A stretch of DNA of 23,683 nucleotides from SIG565 sp045594065 (GTDB taxonomy: Bacteria; Bacillota; Clostridia; Oscillospirales; Acutalibacteraceae), in contig JAZNXU010000043.1 in assembly GCA_045594065.1 (NCBI GenBank), forward strand, positions 1 to 23,683. The letters are read 5' to 3'. Under the pieces are notes generated by a model. The model was given only the letters and a program-made list of their open reading frames with translations, was not told where the DNA came from and ran no database searches. This document shows positions 5,634 to 14,390 of the stretch, piece after piece. Every line of letters starts with the position of its first letter. Position 1 is the stretch's first letter. A program made the translations under genes and the position numbers.

Positions 5634-6529
5634 TGATTGAAATTATTAATCTTACCAAAAGGTTTGATACTAAGGTAGCGCTCGATAATGTAGATTTCAA
5701 AATTCCCGAGGGCTCGGTTTACGGTCTTGTAGGCTCTAACGGCTCGGGTAAATCTACTTTACTTCGTTTAATTTCAGGTGTTTACACGCCCGACGGCGGT
5801 AAGGTTTTAATCGATGGCAAAAAGCCCTTTAATACTCCCGAAGTAAAGGCTCAGGTTTGCTATCTTGCGGATAATCCGTACTTTGTGCATCAGTCCAATA
5901 TAGACGAAATGGCAAAGCTTTATAAAAGCATTTATCCCTCATTTGATAATGAGAAATTTGAGTATTTAAAAAATATTTTTCCGCTTGATACGCGGGCAAA
6001 AATTTCCACAATGAGTAAGGGTATGCAACGGCAGGCGGCATTAATGCTCTGCCTTTCGGTAAAGCCGAAATATCTGCTGCTTGATGAAGCCTTTGACGGC
6101 CTTGACCCTGTTATGCGAAAGGTATTAAAAACCCTACTTACCGACGGCGCGAATGAGGGTATGACTACCATTATTGCCTCACACAATTTAAGAGATTTAG
6201 ATTTCCTTTGCGACCGTGTAGGTCTTCTGCATTTCGGTAAGGTTATATTTAACGATGATATCGAGGCTCTAAAAAGTAATGTACATAAAGTACAGCTTGC
6301 TTTCGAGCGCACCCCCGATATATCGGTGTTCAGTGCACTTAATGTTATTAAAACCGAGCGCACCGGCTCACTCATACAGCTTATAGTCAAGGGTGAGGAG
6401 GAAGAAATTATGGCATTCCTCAAAAACTTAAATCCCGTATTTGTTGAAATGATTAGTCCCAGCTTTGAGGAAATATTTATGTATGAATTGGAGGTTAAGG
6501 GTTATGACGCCGAAAACATCATTAAATAA
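5633..6529 (+). CDS. ABC transporter ATP-binding protein
   Basis: 298 residues. Walker A GSNGSGKST (34-42), a signature region STMSKGMQRQ (125-134, with SKGM in place of the usual SGGQ), Walker B YLLLDEAFDGLD (147-158) and switch histidine ASH (His184) are all present, so it should hydrolyse ATP. The weak signature motif and the approximately 75-residue C-terminal extension are typical of ATPases paired with GntR regulators in exporter or bacitracin/lantibiotic-type modules. It pairs with the permease encoded next, whose start lies inside this gene (26-nt overlap). The direction of transport and the substrate cannot be read from sequence, though antimicrobial or cell-envelope stress export is the usual role. 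Confidence 0.9.
   Translation: MIEIINLTKRFDTKVALDNVDFKIPEGSVYGLVGSNGSGKSTLLRLISGVYTPDGGKVLIDGKKPFNTPEVKAQVCYLADNPYFVHQSNIDEMAKLYKSIYPSFDNEKFEYLKNIFPLDTRAKISTMSKGMQRQAALMLCLSVKPKYLLLDEAFDGLDPVMRKVLKTLLTDGANEGMTTIIASHNLRDLDFLCDRVGLLHFGKVIFNDDIEALKSNVHKVQLAFERTPDISVFSALNVIKTERTGSLIQLIVKGEEEEIMAFLKNLNPVFVEMISPSFEEIFMYELEVKGYDAENIIK
6490..6494 (+). promoter_or_regulatory. RBS deciding the permease start
   Basis: GGAGG inside the end of the ATPase gene, 9 nt before ATG 6504. It argues against the earlier in-frame ATGs from 6465. Confidence 0.75.
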
Positions 6530-8294
6530 ATCAGCATTCAATATGTTCAGCTTTACTCTAAAGAAAAATTTGGGCTTTACGCTCATAGCATCAATTCTCG
6601 CTTTGGTGTTATCGCCCGTATACCTCTACAATACGATTAAGGAATATATTGAAAGTTATGACAAGCTTATCTATAATTTTTCAGAGCTCTTTTTTATTTT
6701 TTCTATCGTAATGGCTGTAGCCGCTACGGCGTTTTTGATGGTGCTTTTGTATATAAATTTCAGTTATCTCTACAAAAAAAGCGCCAGCGATTTTTTCCAT
6801 GCCCTGCCAATGAAGCGTTCAACACTTCTTTGTGTTAGATTTTTAGGCAGCTTTGTTGCGGCAATTATACCGCTTACGCTTAGTTATATCGGTGCGTTTT
6901 CACTCACATTTTTAGATTATGTATCGGCAGACCGCGGCATTATTATTCAAATTTACTTATTCACAGTAGCTATGATGTTTATGTTAGGGCTGTTCACCTT
7001 GCTCTTTATAGTAACCGCAGGTGGAGTGTTCGACAGTATTATTGCTCTGCTTGCCGTTAATGTAGGTATTCCGATAATAGCTCTGTTCATAAGCGGGCTT
7101 TGCCGTTCTCACCTTTACGGATTTGATTATTCGGGCGATTTAGAACCAGCCATCTTATCCTACACAACCCCGTTCGGATATGCTATAGTTAGATTGATTT
7201 ACATCTTGGCACAAGATAAAACCGCACCGTTTTTCATTTGGTATAAGGTGCTTGGTACGGTAGCGGTGACGATTGCTTTAGCGGCAGTGGTACTGCTTTG
7301 TTATAATCGCCGCAAGAGCGAAAAGGTCGGAGGTGCGTATGCCTTTAAGATAATCCCTGAAATTATAGGGGCTATTGTGTCAGCTTTAGGTCTTTTTGTA
7401 ATGGCATATATCTTCTCCTCCGAGCCGGATGAAATATCTTTCTGGATTGCGGGCGCGGTAGGCGCTGGGGTTGCCTGTGTAGTATATTTCCTCATAATTA
7501 ACCGCGGCTTTAAAAAGGTTAAAAATTCACTTATTGTAGCGGCGGTAGCACTGATAGCCTTGCTTATTACAAACCTAGGTATAAGATTTGATATTTTCGG
7601 TTGGGAATACAAACTCCCCAAAACCGACGAAATTGCATCGGTTACTGTCAGGCTGCACGGCGAAGATATAAAGGTAAAAAACATACCCTTAGCAGTTGAG
7701 CTTAACAGAGAAATAATAAAGGGGCATAACGATAAAAGCTATAGGGATAATTATATTCACGATAATTTCTATTTCGAGTATACCCTTAAAAACGGCGAAA
7801 CCGTTACCCGTCGTTACGATGTGGAAAGACCTGTGGCAGAGGCTCAGAAGCTAAGCCTTATTAATCAAGAATTATCAAGACAACTTTTGGAGGATTACAA
7901 TGAATTTAAAAAACTTAACTGCCAAGATTGGAATATTGACGGCTATTTTTATGACGCTGACGCTAATTATATCGGTGATTTTAGTACTCAGATCAGTGAA
8001 GAAAACACCGAAAAACTGATTTTAGCATATATTGAGGATCTTAAGACAATAGACCTTAATTACTTCGATGCTTGGAGCAAGGGCGGAGATAACACCGTTT
8101 ATATAAGCGGTAGGGTAGTAATTAACGAAAGAACAGAGGAATTAGAGGATGGCACCTCGCGTGTATACAGTGATTATAAAGAATACAGTATATGCGTTAA
8201 CAGACTTGAAAACTATCCTAAATTCAAAGAAATTTTTGATTCACTTGATATTAAAATTAATTATGTGGATGAAGAAAAACCGTTATACGATTAA
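6504..8294 (+). CDS. ABC transporter permease with large extracytoplasmic domain
   Basis: 596 residues from ATG 6504; the frame is open back to 6465 but GGAGG at 6490-6494 fixes the later start. About nine hydrophobic segments lie in the first 360 residues (approximately 24-43, 63-88, 112-137, 148-171, 176-199, 249-266, 285-305, 312-332, 342-360). A hydrophilic region of about 235 residues follows and, with an odd number of spans and the N-terminus inside, would face outward. This fits the large permeases that accompany YtrA-type regulators and ATPases in Clostridia, some annotated as DUF6449 proteins. The outer domain could recognise substrate or sense the envelope. It ends the operon at the palindromic terminator. 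Function beyond permease is not known. Confidence 0.85.
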   Translation: MTPKTSLNKSAFNMFSFTLKKNLGFTLIASILALVLSPVYLYNTIKEYIESYDKLIYNFSELFFIFSIVMAVAATAFLMVLLYINFSYLYKKSASDFFHALPMKRSTLLCVRFLGSFVAAIIPLTLSYIGAFSLTFLDYVSADRGIIIQIYLFTVAMMFMLGLFTLLFIVTAGGVFDSIIALLAVNVGIPIIALFISGLCRSHLYGFDYSGDLEPAILSYTTPFGYAIVRLIYILAQDKTAPFFIWYKVLGTVAVTIALAAVVLLCYNRRKSEKVGGAYAFKIIPEIIGAIVSALGLFVMAYIFSSEPDEISFWIAGAVGAGVACVVYFLIINRGFKKVKNSLIVAAVALIALLITNLGIRFDIFGWEYKLPKTDEIASVTVRLHGEDIKVKNIPLAVELNREIIKGHNDKSYRDNYIHDNFYFEYTLKNGETVTRRYDVERPVAEAQKLSLINQELSRQLLEDYNEFKKLNCQDWNIDGYFYDADANYIGDFSTQISEENTEKLILAYIEDLKTIDLNYFDAWSKGGDNTVYISGRVVINERTEELEDGTSRVYSDYKEYSICVNRLENYPKFKEIFDSLDIKINYVDEEKPLYD

Positions 8295-8295
8295 A

Positions 8296-8337
8296 AATAA
8301 AACAGCAGTAAGGAAATTTCCTTACTGCTGTTTTATT
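8296..8337. terminator. Bidirectional terminator, 42-bp perfect palindrome
   Basis: Each 21-base arm is an exact reverse complement of the other, with the centre between 8316 and 8317. Core stem ACAGCAGTAAGGAAA / TTTCCTTACTGCTGT, flanked by A's and T's on both sides. It closes the GntR-ABC operon on plus and the murD operon on minus; the minus-strand stop codon at 8338-8336 lies at its edge. Confidence 0.85.
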
Positions 8338-9010
8338 AGTCTATTAAATAAATTCCGTCATCGAGAACGGCAAATTCGTATTCACCCGAGCGTAGGTACT
8401 GCTTAACGGGTTTGTCAAACGATTTATAGGTTTCTATAGAGTAGGTGTTTGTATTAACCGCCAAAATTTCATTGCCGTTTTGTGTGCACACAAAAATCTG
8501 TTCACCCTGAGTAGACAGGTCAATTGGGTTTATAAAGGGTGATTCCTTACCGCCACCAAGCCTTAACTCCTCGTGCATTGTGGTAAGATTCATTCGCATT
8601 ATTACATTCAGCTTACCGAATGCTACCCATAAATGTCTTGAGCAGACGGCTATGCCCGTCGGCAAGGTATCACGGTAGGTAAGTTCACCTTTCCACAGTA
8701 GCATTCCGTCGGTATCAAACAAATAGGCTGTACCGTCGAGGTCGGTGCAAAAGGTCTTGCCGTTTTCAAGCAAAACAGCATTTGTTGTTATATGGTTTTT
8801 AATTTTAGCTATAATATCCTTATAATTAGTGCCGAATTTTGAAAGCTCATAGAGATTTCTCGGCACATTGCTTATTTTACCGTTATCGAAAGAAATTGCT
8901 TTATAAGCTACTAAAAGCTTATCCTCAGTTTTTTCGTGCACATAGGCAATAACAATACCGTTATTGGCGGCTACGGCATTTATTATTTCACCCTTGAAAA
9001 CAGTTTTCAT
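8336..9010 (-). CDS. Hypothetical beta-propeller-like protein
   Basis: 224 residues from ATG 9010. An in-frame ATG at 9019 directly abuts the RBS AGAGG (9024-9020), so the second, 9 nt away, is preferred. No signal peptide or membrane span. I cannot assign a named family. The sequence alternates short beta-strand phrases such as TDLDGTAYLFDTDG, LLWKGELT, LWVAFGKLNVIMRMN, IFVCTQNGNEILAVNTN and FAVLDDGIYLI, the rhythm of PQQ/NHL/YncE-type propeller blades, but at most five blades fit. It is the last gene of the murD operon. Its RBS overlaps the stop of the PLP-enzyme gene, so the two are probably made together. It may be a binding or scaffold partner; no catalytic motif is visible. Confidence 0.65.
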   Translation of the reverse strand: MKTVFKGEIINAVAANNGIVIAYVHEKTEDKLLVAYKAISFDNGKISNVPRNLYELSKFGTNYKDIIAKIKNHITTNAVLLENGKTFCTDLDGTAYLFDTDGMLLWKGELTYRDTLPTGIAVCSRHLWVAFGKLNVIMRMNLTTMHEELRLGGGKESPFINPIDLSTQGEQIFVCTQNGNEILAVNTNTYSIETYKSFDKPVKQYLRSGEYEFAVLDDGIYLID

Positions 9011-9022
9011 TGTATTCATCCT

Positions 9023-10291
9023 CTATAAATTAATTAATCCTTTAGTGAGCATACTTTGCGCAGCAAGCAGTATTCCTGCCTTTGCGCTCGGGTAATTTAT
9101 GCCGCCCTGCATCCACGCGGCATAGGGCTCTCTTAGCGGTGCATCGGCTGAAAGCTCAATTGAAGAGCCGAGTGTGAATGCTCCCGCTGCCATAATAACC
9201 TGACTGTCATATCCCGGCATATCCCAAGGCTCGGGAACCACAAAGGAATCAATCGGCGCGCCCTTTTGCATACCTTGGCAGAATGCGATAAGCGATTCCT
9301 TATTACCGAGTGTTACCGCCTGAATAATATCACCGCGGTGCTCATTATATTTCGGTGTTACGCTAAAGCCTAATTCTTCGAATAAACAGCTTGTGAAAAC
9401 GGCGGCTTTAAGTGCTGAGCCTACAACTGTGGGGGCAGAGAAAAGACCCATATATAATTCACGGTTGTGACCGAGCGTACAGCCGACCTCTCTGCCCACC
9501 CCTGGGCAGGTAAGGCGATATGCGCATTTTTCAATTAAATCGGCTCTGCCTGCAATATATCCGCCCGTAGGTGCAATTCCGCCACCGGGGTTTTTTATAA
9601 GCGAGCCCGCAATAATATCGGCGCCAACCTGTGTAGGCTCTTTTTCTTCGGTGAATTCGCCATAGCAGTTATCCACCATAATATATGTATCGGGGGATAC
9701 CTCGCGAACAATACGGCAAAGCTCACCGATTTCGTCAACGGTTAAGCTCGGTCTTAGCGAGTAGCCGCGCGAGCGCTGAATATAAGCCATTCTGTACTTT
9801 TTTGCGCCTAGTGCCGCTTTTATAGCCTCTTTATCGGGTCTGCCGTCGCGAAGAGCCACCTCGTTATATTCGACACCGAAATCCTTAAGCGAGCCGTCGG
9901 AATCTCCGTCAATACCGAGGACACCTATAAGCGTATCATAAGGTCTGCCTGTTAAGCAGAGCATAGCATCATTCGGTCTTAGCAGTCCAAAAAGTGCAAC
10001 GGTTAAGGTGTGTGTACCCGATACAAAGTTATGGCGAATAAGCGAATCCTCGGCGCCCATAGCCTCGGCAAAAAGCTTTTCGAGAGTATCTCTGCCTCTG
10101 TCACCGTAGCCGTAGCCCGTAGACCCTACAAGGTGTGATTCACTAATTCCGTTATTTATAAAGCAGGAAAGTATTTTGCATTGATTATATTCGGTGTTTT
10201 TTTCAATGTCTTTAAATATATCTGCACATTTCTTTTCAATTTTGTCTGCAAGAGTGAGCAAACGCTCATCAATATCAAAAAATCTATTCAT
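9023..10291 (-). CDS. PLP-dependent aluminium-resistance/Met-gamma-lyase family protein
   Basis: 422 residues from ATG 10291. The frame is open to 10309, but 10291 makes an ATGA overlap with the upstream stop, the usual sign of coupling. Recognisable as the PF06838 family (Bacillus YnbB, annotated as aluminium resistance or methionine gamma-lyase-like). Features: YGYGDRGRD (60-68), SGTHT (91-95), the aspartate that contacts the PLP ring in MVDNCYGEF (205-213), and the Schiff-base lysine in GSLIKNPGGG (Lys233). Fold type I PLP enzymes related to cystathionine lyases usually eliminate sulfur from Cys/Met derivatives, but the true substrate of this family is not settled. Position behind two aminopeptidases suggests use of released amino acids (inference). 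Confidence 0.88.
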   Translation of the reverse strand: MNRFFDIDERLLTLADKIEKKCADIFKDIEKNTEYNQCKILSCFINNGISESHLVGSTGYGYGDRGRDTLEKLFAEAMGAEDSLIRHNFVSGTHTLTVALFGLLRPNDAMLCLTGRPYDTLIGVLGIDGDSDGSLKDFGVEYNEVALRDGRPDKEAIKAALGAKKYRMAYIQRSRGYSLRPSLTVDEIGELCRIVREVSPDTYIMVDNCYGEFTEEKEPTQVGADIIAGSLIKNPGGGIAPTGGYIAGRADLIEKCAYRLTCPGVGREVGCTLGHNRELYMGLFSAPTVVGSALKAAVFTSCLFEELGFSVTPKYNEHRGDIIQAVTLGNKESLIAFCQGMQKGAPIDSFVVPEPWDMPGYDSQVIMAAGAFTLGSSIELSADAPLREPYAAWMQGGINYPSAKAGILLAAQSMLTKGLINL

Positions 10292-10992
10292 AGTTTGCAA
10301 TAGGCACATCTTTCTATTAGTTTTAGCCCGTTCTTTAAATAAAACGGTGTATTTTTACTTTCAGCACAAACATAAACGCGTCGGTTGCGTGCCAGCATTA
10401 AAACCCTTTTAAAGGTGGCTGAGCCTACACCGCTTCGCTCTCTTTGCTTCTTTACTGCAATTCCCGAAAGTATAGCGCCGTGGTTGCAGTAAAGCAGAAA
10501 GGCGGCGGAAAGGGGAGTGGTAACATAAGCGGCACAGTCGTGGCGAATGCGGTGGGATATATCAGCCTTAAATGCTGTTTTATCACCAACATAAAGCCTG
10601 TCCGTTATTGTTTCATACGCTTTTTCAATACCCTCATATGTGTTTTCTGCCGCATCATCGAAATCATAAGGCGGGTCGGTATAAAGTGTATCGCAAACCG
10701 TACCAGGCTTTAGTTTAAGCTTTTCGGCGGTTTCTAAATCTGTAAAAACCAATCGCGGACCTACACATTTAATAAACTCACTCAGTTCAAAAATATCTCC
10801 GCCTAAATTACAAAGTGTCATAGTATCATCTAAAAAAGACACTAAAGCGGTAATAGTTTCATTTTCATCGGTCTGCTTCCAAAAAAGTGCTATTTTTTCA
10901 TAATCGGCATAAGCCGCGGCAGCACAGCAAATCTTAATATAAGCCGCACTGCAAATCGGTAGCTCGGGTATTTCTTTAATAAGAGTAACCAT
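10288..10992 (-). CDS. GNAT-like acetyltransferase domain protein
   Basis: 234 residues. The last 60 residues carry GNAT signatures: beta4/motif A GIAVKKQRERSGVGS (177-191, the acetyl-CoA pyrophosphate loop Q/R-x-x-G-x-G with GVGS) and motif B ESKNTPFYLKNGLK (211-224). The first 130 residues lack a recognisable motif and may be a divergent N-terminal half of a GNAT pair or a substrate domain. It would transfer an acetyl group from CoA to an amine, perhaps an amino acid or peptide given its neighbours (inference). The start codon overlaps the M42 stop (TAATG) and its own stop overlaps the next ATG (ATGA). Confidence 0.72.
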   Translation of the reverse strand: MVTLIKEIPELPICSAAYIKICCAAAAYADYEKIALFWKQTDENETITALVSFLDDTMTLCNLGGDIFELSEFIKCVGPRLVFTDLETAEKLKLKPGTVCDTLYTDPPYDFDDAAENTYEGIEKAYETITDRLYVGDKTAFKADISHRIRHDCAAYVTTPLSAAFLLYCNHGAILSGIAVKKQRERSGVGSATFKRVLMLARNRRVYVCAESKNTPFYLKNGLKLIERCAYCKL

Positions 10993-11999
10993 TAGATTTC
11001 ACCAGCGCCGATTTTATTAAGCATAGCTTCGGCGAGCTCATAAGCACCTTTAATATCGTTTATGTTGGCAACTGAGGATGCCGAGTGTATATAGCGGCAG
11101 GGAACAGATATGGCAAGTGCTTTAACACCGCTGCCCGATAAATGAATAGCGCCCGAATTATTGCCGCCCGCAACAGCAGTTTTGGGTTGGCACTTAACGC
11201 CGCTCGACATCGCCGCATTATAAAGCTCACGGTTATAAAGCGTGCTGTTGTCCATAAACGAAACTACGGGACCCTCGCCTAAAACGCAAACACGGCTTGC
11301 CTCGTCAGACCCGAAAATATCCGATGCGGTAGTGGCTTCAAGCACTAAAGCATAATCGGGAGAAACAGTATAAGTGGCGGTTTTAGCGCCCCTCATTCCA
11401 AGCTCCTCACCTACAGTAAAGGTGGCATAAAAATCATATTCGCTGTAGTTTTTTATAAGTTCTATCAGCACTGCACAGCCCGCGCGGTCATCAAGAGCCT
11501 TAGCCTTTACATTCTCTCCTAAAATCTCAAATTCACCGCAAATAACGCCAAGGTCGCCCACCGTTACTACCTTCTCAGCTTCCTCGCGACTGCGTGCACC
11601 TATGTCAATATACATAGCATCGGCTTTCGGGCATTTTTTGCCCTCATCACCCTTTGTAAGGTGTATGGGCTTTGCTCCGATAACACCGCTTACGGTATCG
11701 TTAATAAGCACTTTTTTGCAGAAAAGTGCTGTAGGCATAATGCCGCCGACGGTGTGGAATTTTAAAAATCCGTCAGCCGTAATGGCAGATACAATGAGGC
11801 CTACCTCATCTAAATGCGCATCGATCATTATTTTCTTAGCAGATGCTTTATTACCTTTTTTAAAAGCGATAATATTACCCGAATTATCGGTATTTATTTT
11901 GCAATAATCCTTAATTTCGGAAATAATATAATCGCGAAGACCGTCTTCTGCACCCGACGGTGCGTTAAATTCACATAATTTCTTTAAATTATTAATCAT
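10992..11999 (-). CDS. M42 family metallo-aminopeptidase, paralog 1
   Basis: 335 residues from ATG 11999, preferred over GTG 12008 because GGCGG lies 8 nt before it. Dinuclear zinc/cobalt site residues of M42 (TET/FrvX/YsdC) peptidases are all present: His62 and Asp64 in DAHLDEVG, Asp170 in ALDDRAG, catalytic Glu198 and ligand Glu199 in GEELGMRGA, Glu221 in VLEATTASD, and His305 in CRYIHS. M42 enzymes form hollow dodecamers in the cytosol that trim peptides from the N-terminus; some members act on other substrates. It overlaps the end of the second M42 gene by 8 nt. Side-by-side M42 genes raise the possibility of mixed complexes with complementary specificity. Confidence 0.9.
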   Translation of the reverse strand: MINNLKKLCEFNAPSGAEDGLRDYIISEIKDYCKINTDNSGNIIAFKKGNKASAKKIMIDAHLDEVGLIVSAITADGFLKFHTVGGIMPTALFCKKVLINDTVSGVIGAKPIHLTKGDEGKKCPKADAMYIDIGARSREEAEKVVTVGDLGVICGEFEILGENVKAKALDDRAGCAVLIELIKNYSEYDFYATFTVGEELGMRGAKTATYTVSPDYALVLEATTASDIFGSDEASRVCVLGEGPVVSFMDNSTLYNRELYNAAMSSGVKCQPKTAVAGGNNSGAIHLSGSGVKALAISVPCRYIHSASSVANINDIKGAYELAEAMLNKIGAGEI

Positions 12000-13005
12000 T
12001 CTTAACACCGCCCGCCATTATATATTGCTCAAGTATATCGCAAACAGATTCAATATCGGTAAGGTCTAAAACCTCGCAATCGGTGTGCATATTGCGCAGC
12101 GGTATAGAAACAAGACCTGTTTTAACGCCGCCTTTAGTAATAGAGATAACATCGGCGTTGGTGGAGGTTTTTCCGCCCATAACCTCGGTCTGGTATTTGA
12201 TTTCATTGCATTTTGCAATATTTATAAGCTTGTTCGAAATGCTGCGGTTAAGCACGGGGGAAATACCAATCATAGCGCCGTCACCGAGTTTTCCGCACTC
12301 AAAGGCGGAAATGTCGGGACCGTTTCCAAAGGAAACATCAATAGCTATAGCTTCGTCGGGGTATATGTCGTAAGCCGCAACACCCGCGCCACGCAGCCCC
12401 AATTCCTCAGCATCACTCAGCAGAAATTTAACCGTTATAGGTAATTGTTTGCCCGAAAGTCTACGGGCAAGCTCAAGTAATACGGCAACGCCTGCGCGGT
12501 CATCAAACGATTTTCCCGTAACGGCAGTGCCTGTCAGCTCGGTAGCAAAGGCTTTATAGGTTACAAAATCTCCTACATTTACAATATCCTTTGCCGCAGC
12601 GCCAAGTCCGGTATCGATTTTATAGTCGGTTATGCTCTCGGGCAACTCATCACCCTTTGATAGGTGAGGGGGTATGCTTGAAAATACACCGGTTATAGTT
12701 TCTTTGCCGTGTATGGTTACAGCTTTAGAGGGCAGGTGCCTTAAGTCGATACCTCCGCACTTTGCCACGGTTAAAAATCCGTCGCTTGATATGTGGGTTA
12801 CAATAAAGCCAACCTCGTCAATATGTGCGTCAAGCAGTAGAGTGTAGTCACTGTCACCTTTAATTTCACCAAGCACGCTTAAATTGTTATATCGTTTAAC
12901 GCTGCAGTATTTACCGAGTAATTTACAAGCCGCATCAGAGGCATCGGTAACACAGCCGATAGCCGCTTTATTGCTTATTTCAAAAAGAGTGTTTTTTATA
13001 TCCAT
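11992..13005 (-). CDS. M42 family metallo-aminopeptidase, paralog 2
   Basis: 337 residues. Metal and catalytic residues intact: His61/Asp63 in LDAHIDEVG, Asp168 in SFDDRAG, Glu200-Glu201 in DAEELGLRGA, Asp223 in AIDVSFG, and His307 in RNMHT. It differs clearly from its neighbour: the fourth ligand is Asp rather than Glu, and the C-terminal motif is GGKTSTNAD rather than GGNNSGA. It is therefore a diverged paralog rather than a recent copy, and substrate preference probably differs. ATG 13005 overlaps the murD stop (TAATG), so it is co-translated with murD. Confidence 0.9.
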   Translation of the reverse strand: MDIKNTLFEISNKAAIGCVTDASDAACKLLGKYCSVKRYNNLSVLGEIKGDSDYTLLLDAHIDEVGFIVTHISSDGFLTVAKCGGIDLRHLPSKAVTIHGKETITGVFSSIPPHLSKGDELPESITDYKIDTGLGAAAKDIVNVGDFVTYKAFATELTGTAVTGKSFDDRAGVAVLLELARRLSGKQLPITVKFLLSDAEELGLRGAGVAAYDIYPDEAIAIDVSFGNGPDISAFECGKLGDGAMIGISPVLNRSISNKLINIAKCNEIKYQTEVMGGKTSTNADVISITKGGVKTGLVSIPLRNMHTDCEVLDLTDIESVCDILEQYIMAGGVKND

Positions 13006-14384
13006 TATAAACTGTTAACCAATTCCTTAAAGTATTTGCCTCTTGCCGCGAAGTTCGGGAAAGCATCAAATGAAGCGCAGGCGGGGCTTAGTGTTACAAT
13101 ATCACCGTCAACCGCTTTCTCGTTTGCTATCTTTACAGCCTCGTCTAAATTGGCGGCGTGGATTATTTCGGGTGAGCCGTTGTACGAGGGGTCAGCCTTT
13201 ACAGCCTGCTCAATTTTCGATGCTGTAGGACCCGTTAAAATGAGGGTCTTTACCTTGTCTGTAACATAGGGTGCCATTGGCTCAAACGGAATTTTCTTAT
13301 CATATCCGCCTGCAAGCAAGATAACCTTTTGTTGGAATGCCTTTAGTCCCGCAATAGTTCTTGTCGGGCTTGAAGCGATAGAGTCGTTATAATATTTAAC
13401 GCCGTTTATCTCTCGTACAAACTCAATTCGGTGCTCAACACCCATAAATTCGTGTGCAACAGCTCGTATGGTATCGGCTCCAACATATCCCCAAACAGCG
13501 GCAATAGCGGCTAAATAATTTTCAACATTGTGGTCACCAAGCACTGCAATTTCATCGCGGTGCATTATCGGCGCCTTAATTCCGCGGTAGGAAATACAGA
13601 TATTTCCGTTTTCGTCAAGCCATGTGCCGTTTGAAACAGGGCGCTCCATACTAAAGCCTATAAACTGACCGCGAACATGGTTTTTAAAGCCCATTGTAAT
13701 TTCGTTGTCGTAGTTGAGTACAGTGCGTGAAAAAGCGCTTTGGTGCAGTACTATATTTTGCTTTGCCTCAACATATTCGTCCATATCCTTATGAACATCA
13801 AGGTGGTTTGGCGCAACATTCGTAACAACAGCAACATCGGGGCTTTTGCGCATTGAGATAAGCTGGAATGAGGATAACTCAACAACAACCATATCCTCAG
13901 CCTTAATATTTTCAATATCAGGCAGCAGAGGGTTGCCAATGTTACCGCCCACATGTACGGTATAACCTTCTTTTTTAAGCATTTCTGCAATAAGGGTTGT
14001 TGTGGTGGTTTTACCGTCAGAGCCTGTAACAGCAAAAATTTTAGCGGGGCATAAATCGAAAAATACCTCCATCTCACTTGTCACTGCGATTCCGCGGCGG
14101 CGAGCTTCTTTTAGCTCAGGGAGGTTAAAGCTCATACCCGGTGTACGGAAGATAACATCAACCTCAAGGTTTTCAAGATAGTGCTCTCCAAGGCGCAGTA
14201 TAGCACCCGCATTTTCAAGCTCTGTGCATATAGGACCTATCTGCTCGCGTGTTCGTCGGTCACACACATAAACGCGTGCGCCCTCCTTTAAAAAGCTGTA
14301 AATAAGCGGGGTGTTACTAACACCCACACCGCACATAGCGATTTTTTTATTTGATATTTCATTCCAAAATTGTTTGCAATCCAA
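13005..14384 (-). CDS. murD: UDP-N-acetylmuramoylalanine--D-glutamate ligase
   Basis: 459 residues, a normal MurD length. It adds D-glutamate to UDP-MurNAc-L-Ala in the cytoplasm, the second amino-acid step of peptidoglycan precursor synthesis. Domain 1 is a Rossmann fold with GVGVSN (19-24) for UDP. Domain 2 has the ATP loop VTGSDGKTTTT (119-129), ELSSFQL, NVAPNHLDVH, and YVEAKQNI with the lysine carbamylated in MurD. Domain 3 has the ligand loop YNDSIASSPTRTIAGL and the conserved LLAGGYDK and LSPACASFD segments. The start is TTG, forced by the strong SD at 14397-14391. It is first in a six-gene operon and not in a dcw cluster. Its own promoter lies at 14423-14451. Confidence 0.96.
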   Translation of the reverse strand: MDCKQFWNEISNKKIAMCGVGVSNTPLIYSFLKEGARVYVCDRRTREQIGPICTELENAGAILRLGEHYLENLEVDVIFRTPGMSFNLPELKEARRRGIAVTSEMEVFFDLCPAKIFAVTGSDGKTTTTTLIAEMLKKEGYTVHVGGNIGNPLLPDIENIKAEDMVVVELSSFQLISMRKSPDVAVVTNVAPNHLDVHKDMDEYVEAKQNIVLHQSAFSRTVLNYDNEITMGFKNHVRGQFIGFSMERPVSNGTWLDENGNICISYRGIKAPIMHRDEIAVLGDHNVENYLAAIAAVWGYVGADTIRAVAHEFMGVEHRIEFVREINGVKYYNDSIASSPTRTIAGLKAFQQKVILLAGGYDKKIPFEPMAPYVTDKVKTLILTGPTASKIEQAVKADPSYNGSPEIIHAANLDEAVKIANEKAVDGDIVTLSPACASFDAFPNFAARGKYFKELVNSL

Positions 14385-14390
14385 GATAAT

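Noticed and set aside
5932..6423. Minus-strand frame of 163 residues within the ATPase gene
   Set aside because: It overlaps a gene with intact Walker motifs; Ser-rich composition and no RBS mark it as a shadow frame.
6465..6503. Earlier ATG at 6465 as the permease start
   Set aside because: It lacks an SD and lies deep in the ATPase gene. GGAGG at 6490-6494 serves ATG 6504, which gives a normal N-terminus.
10992..13005. The two M42 genes as one gene split by a frameshift
   Set aside because: Each is full length with a complete set of metal ligands and its own start; they are paralogs.
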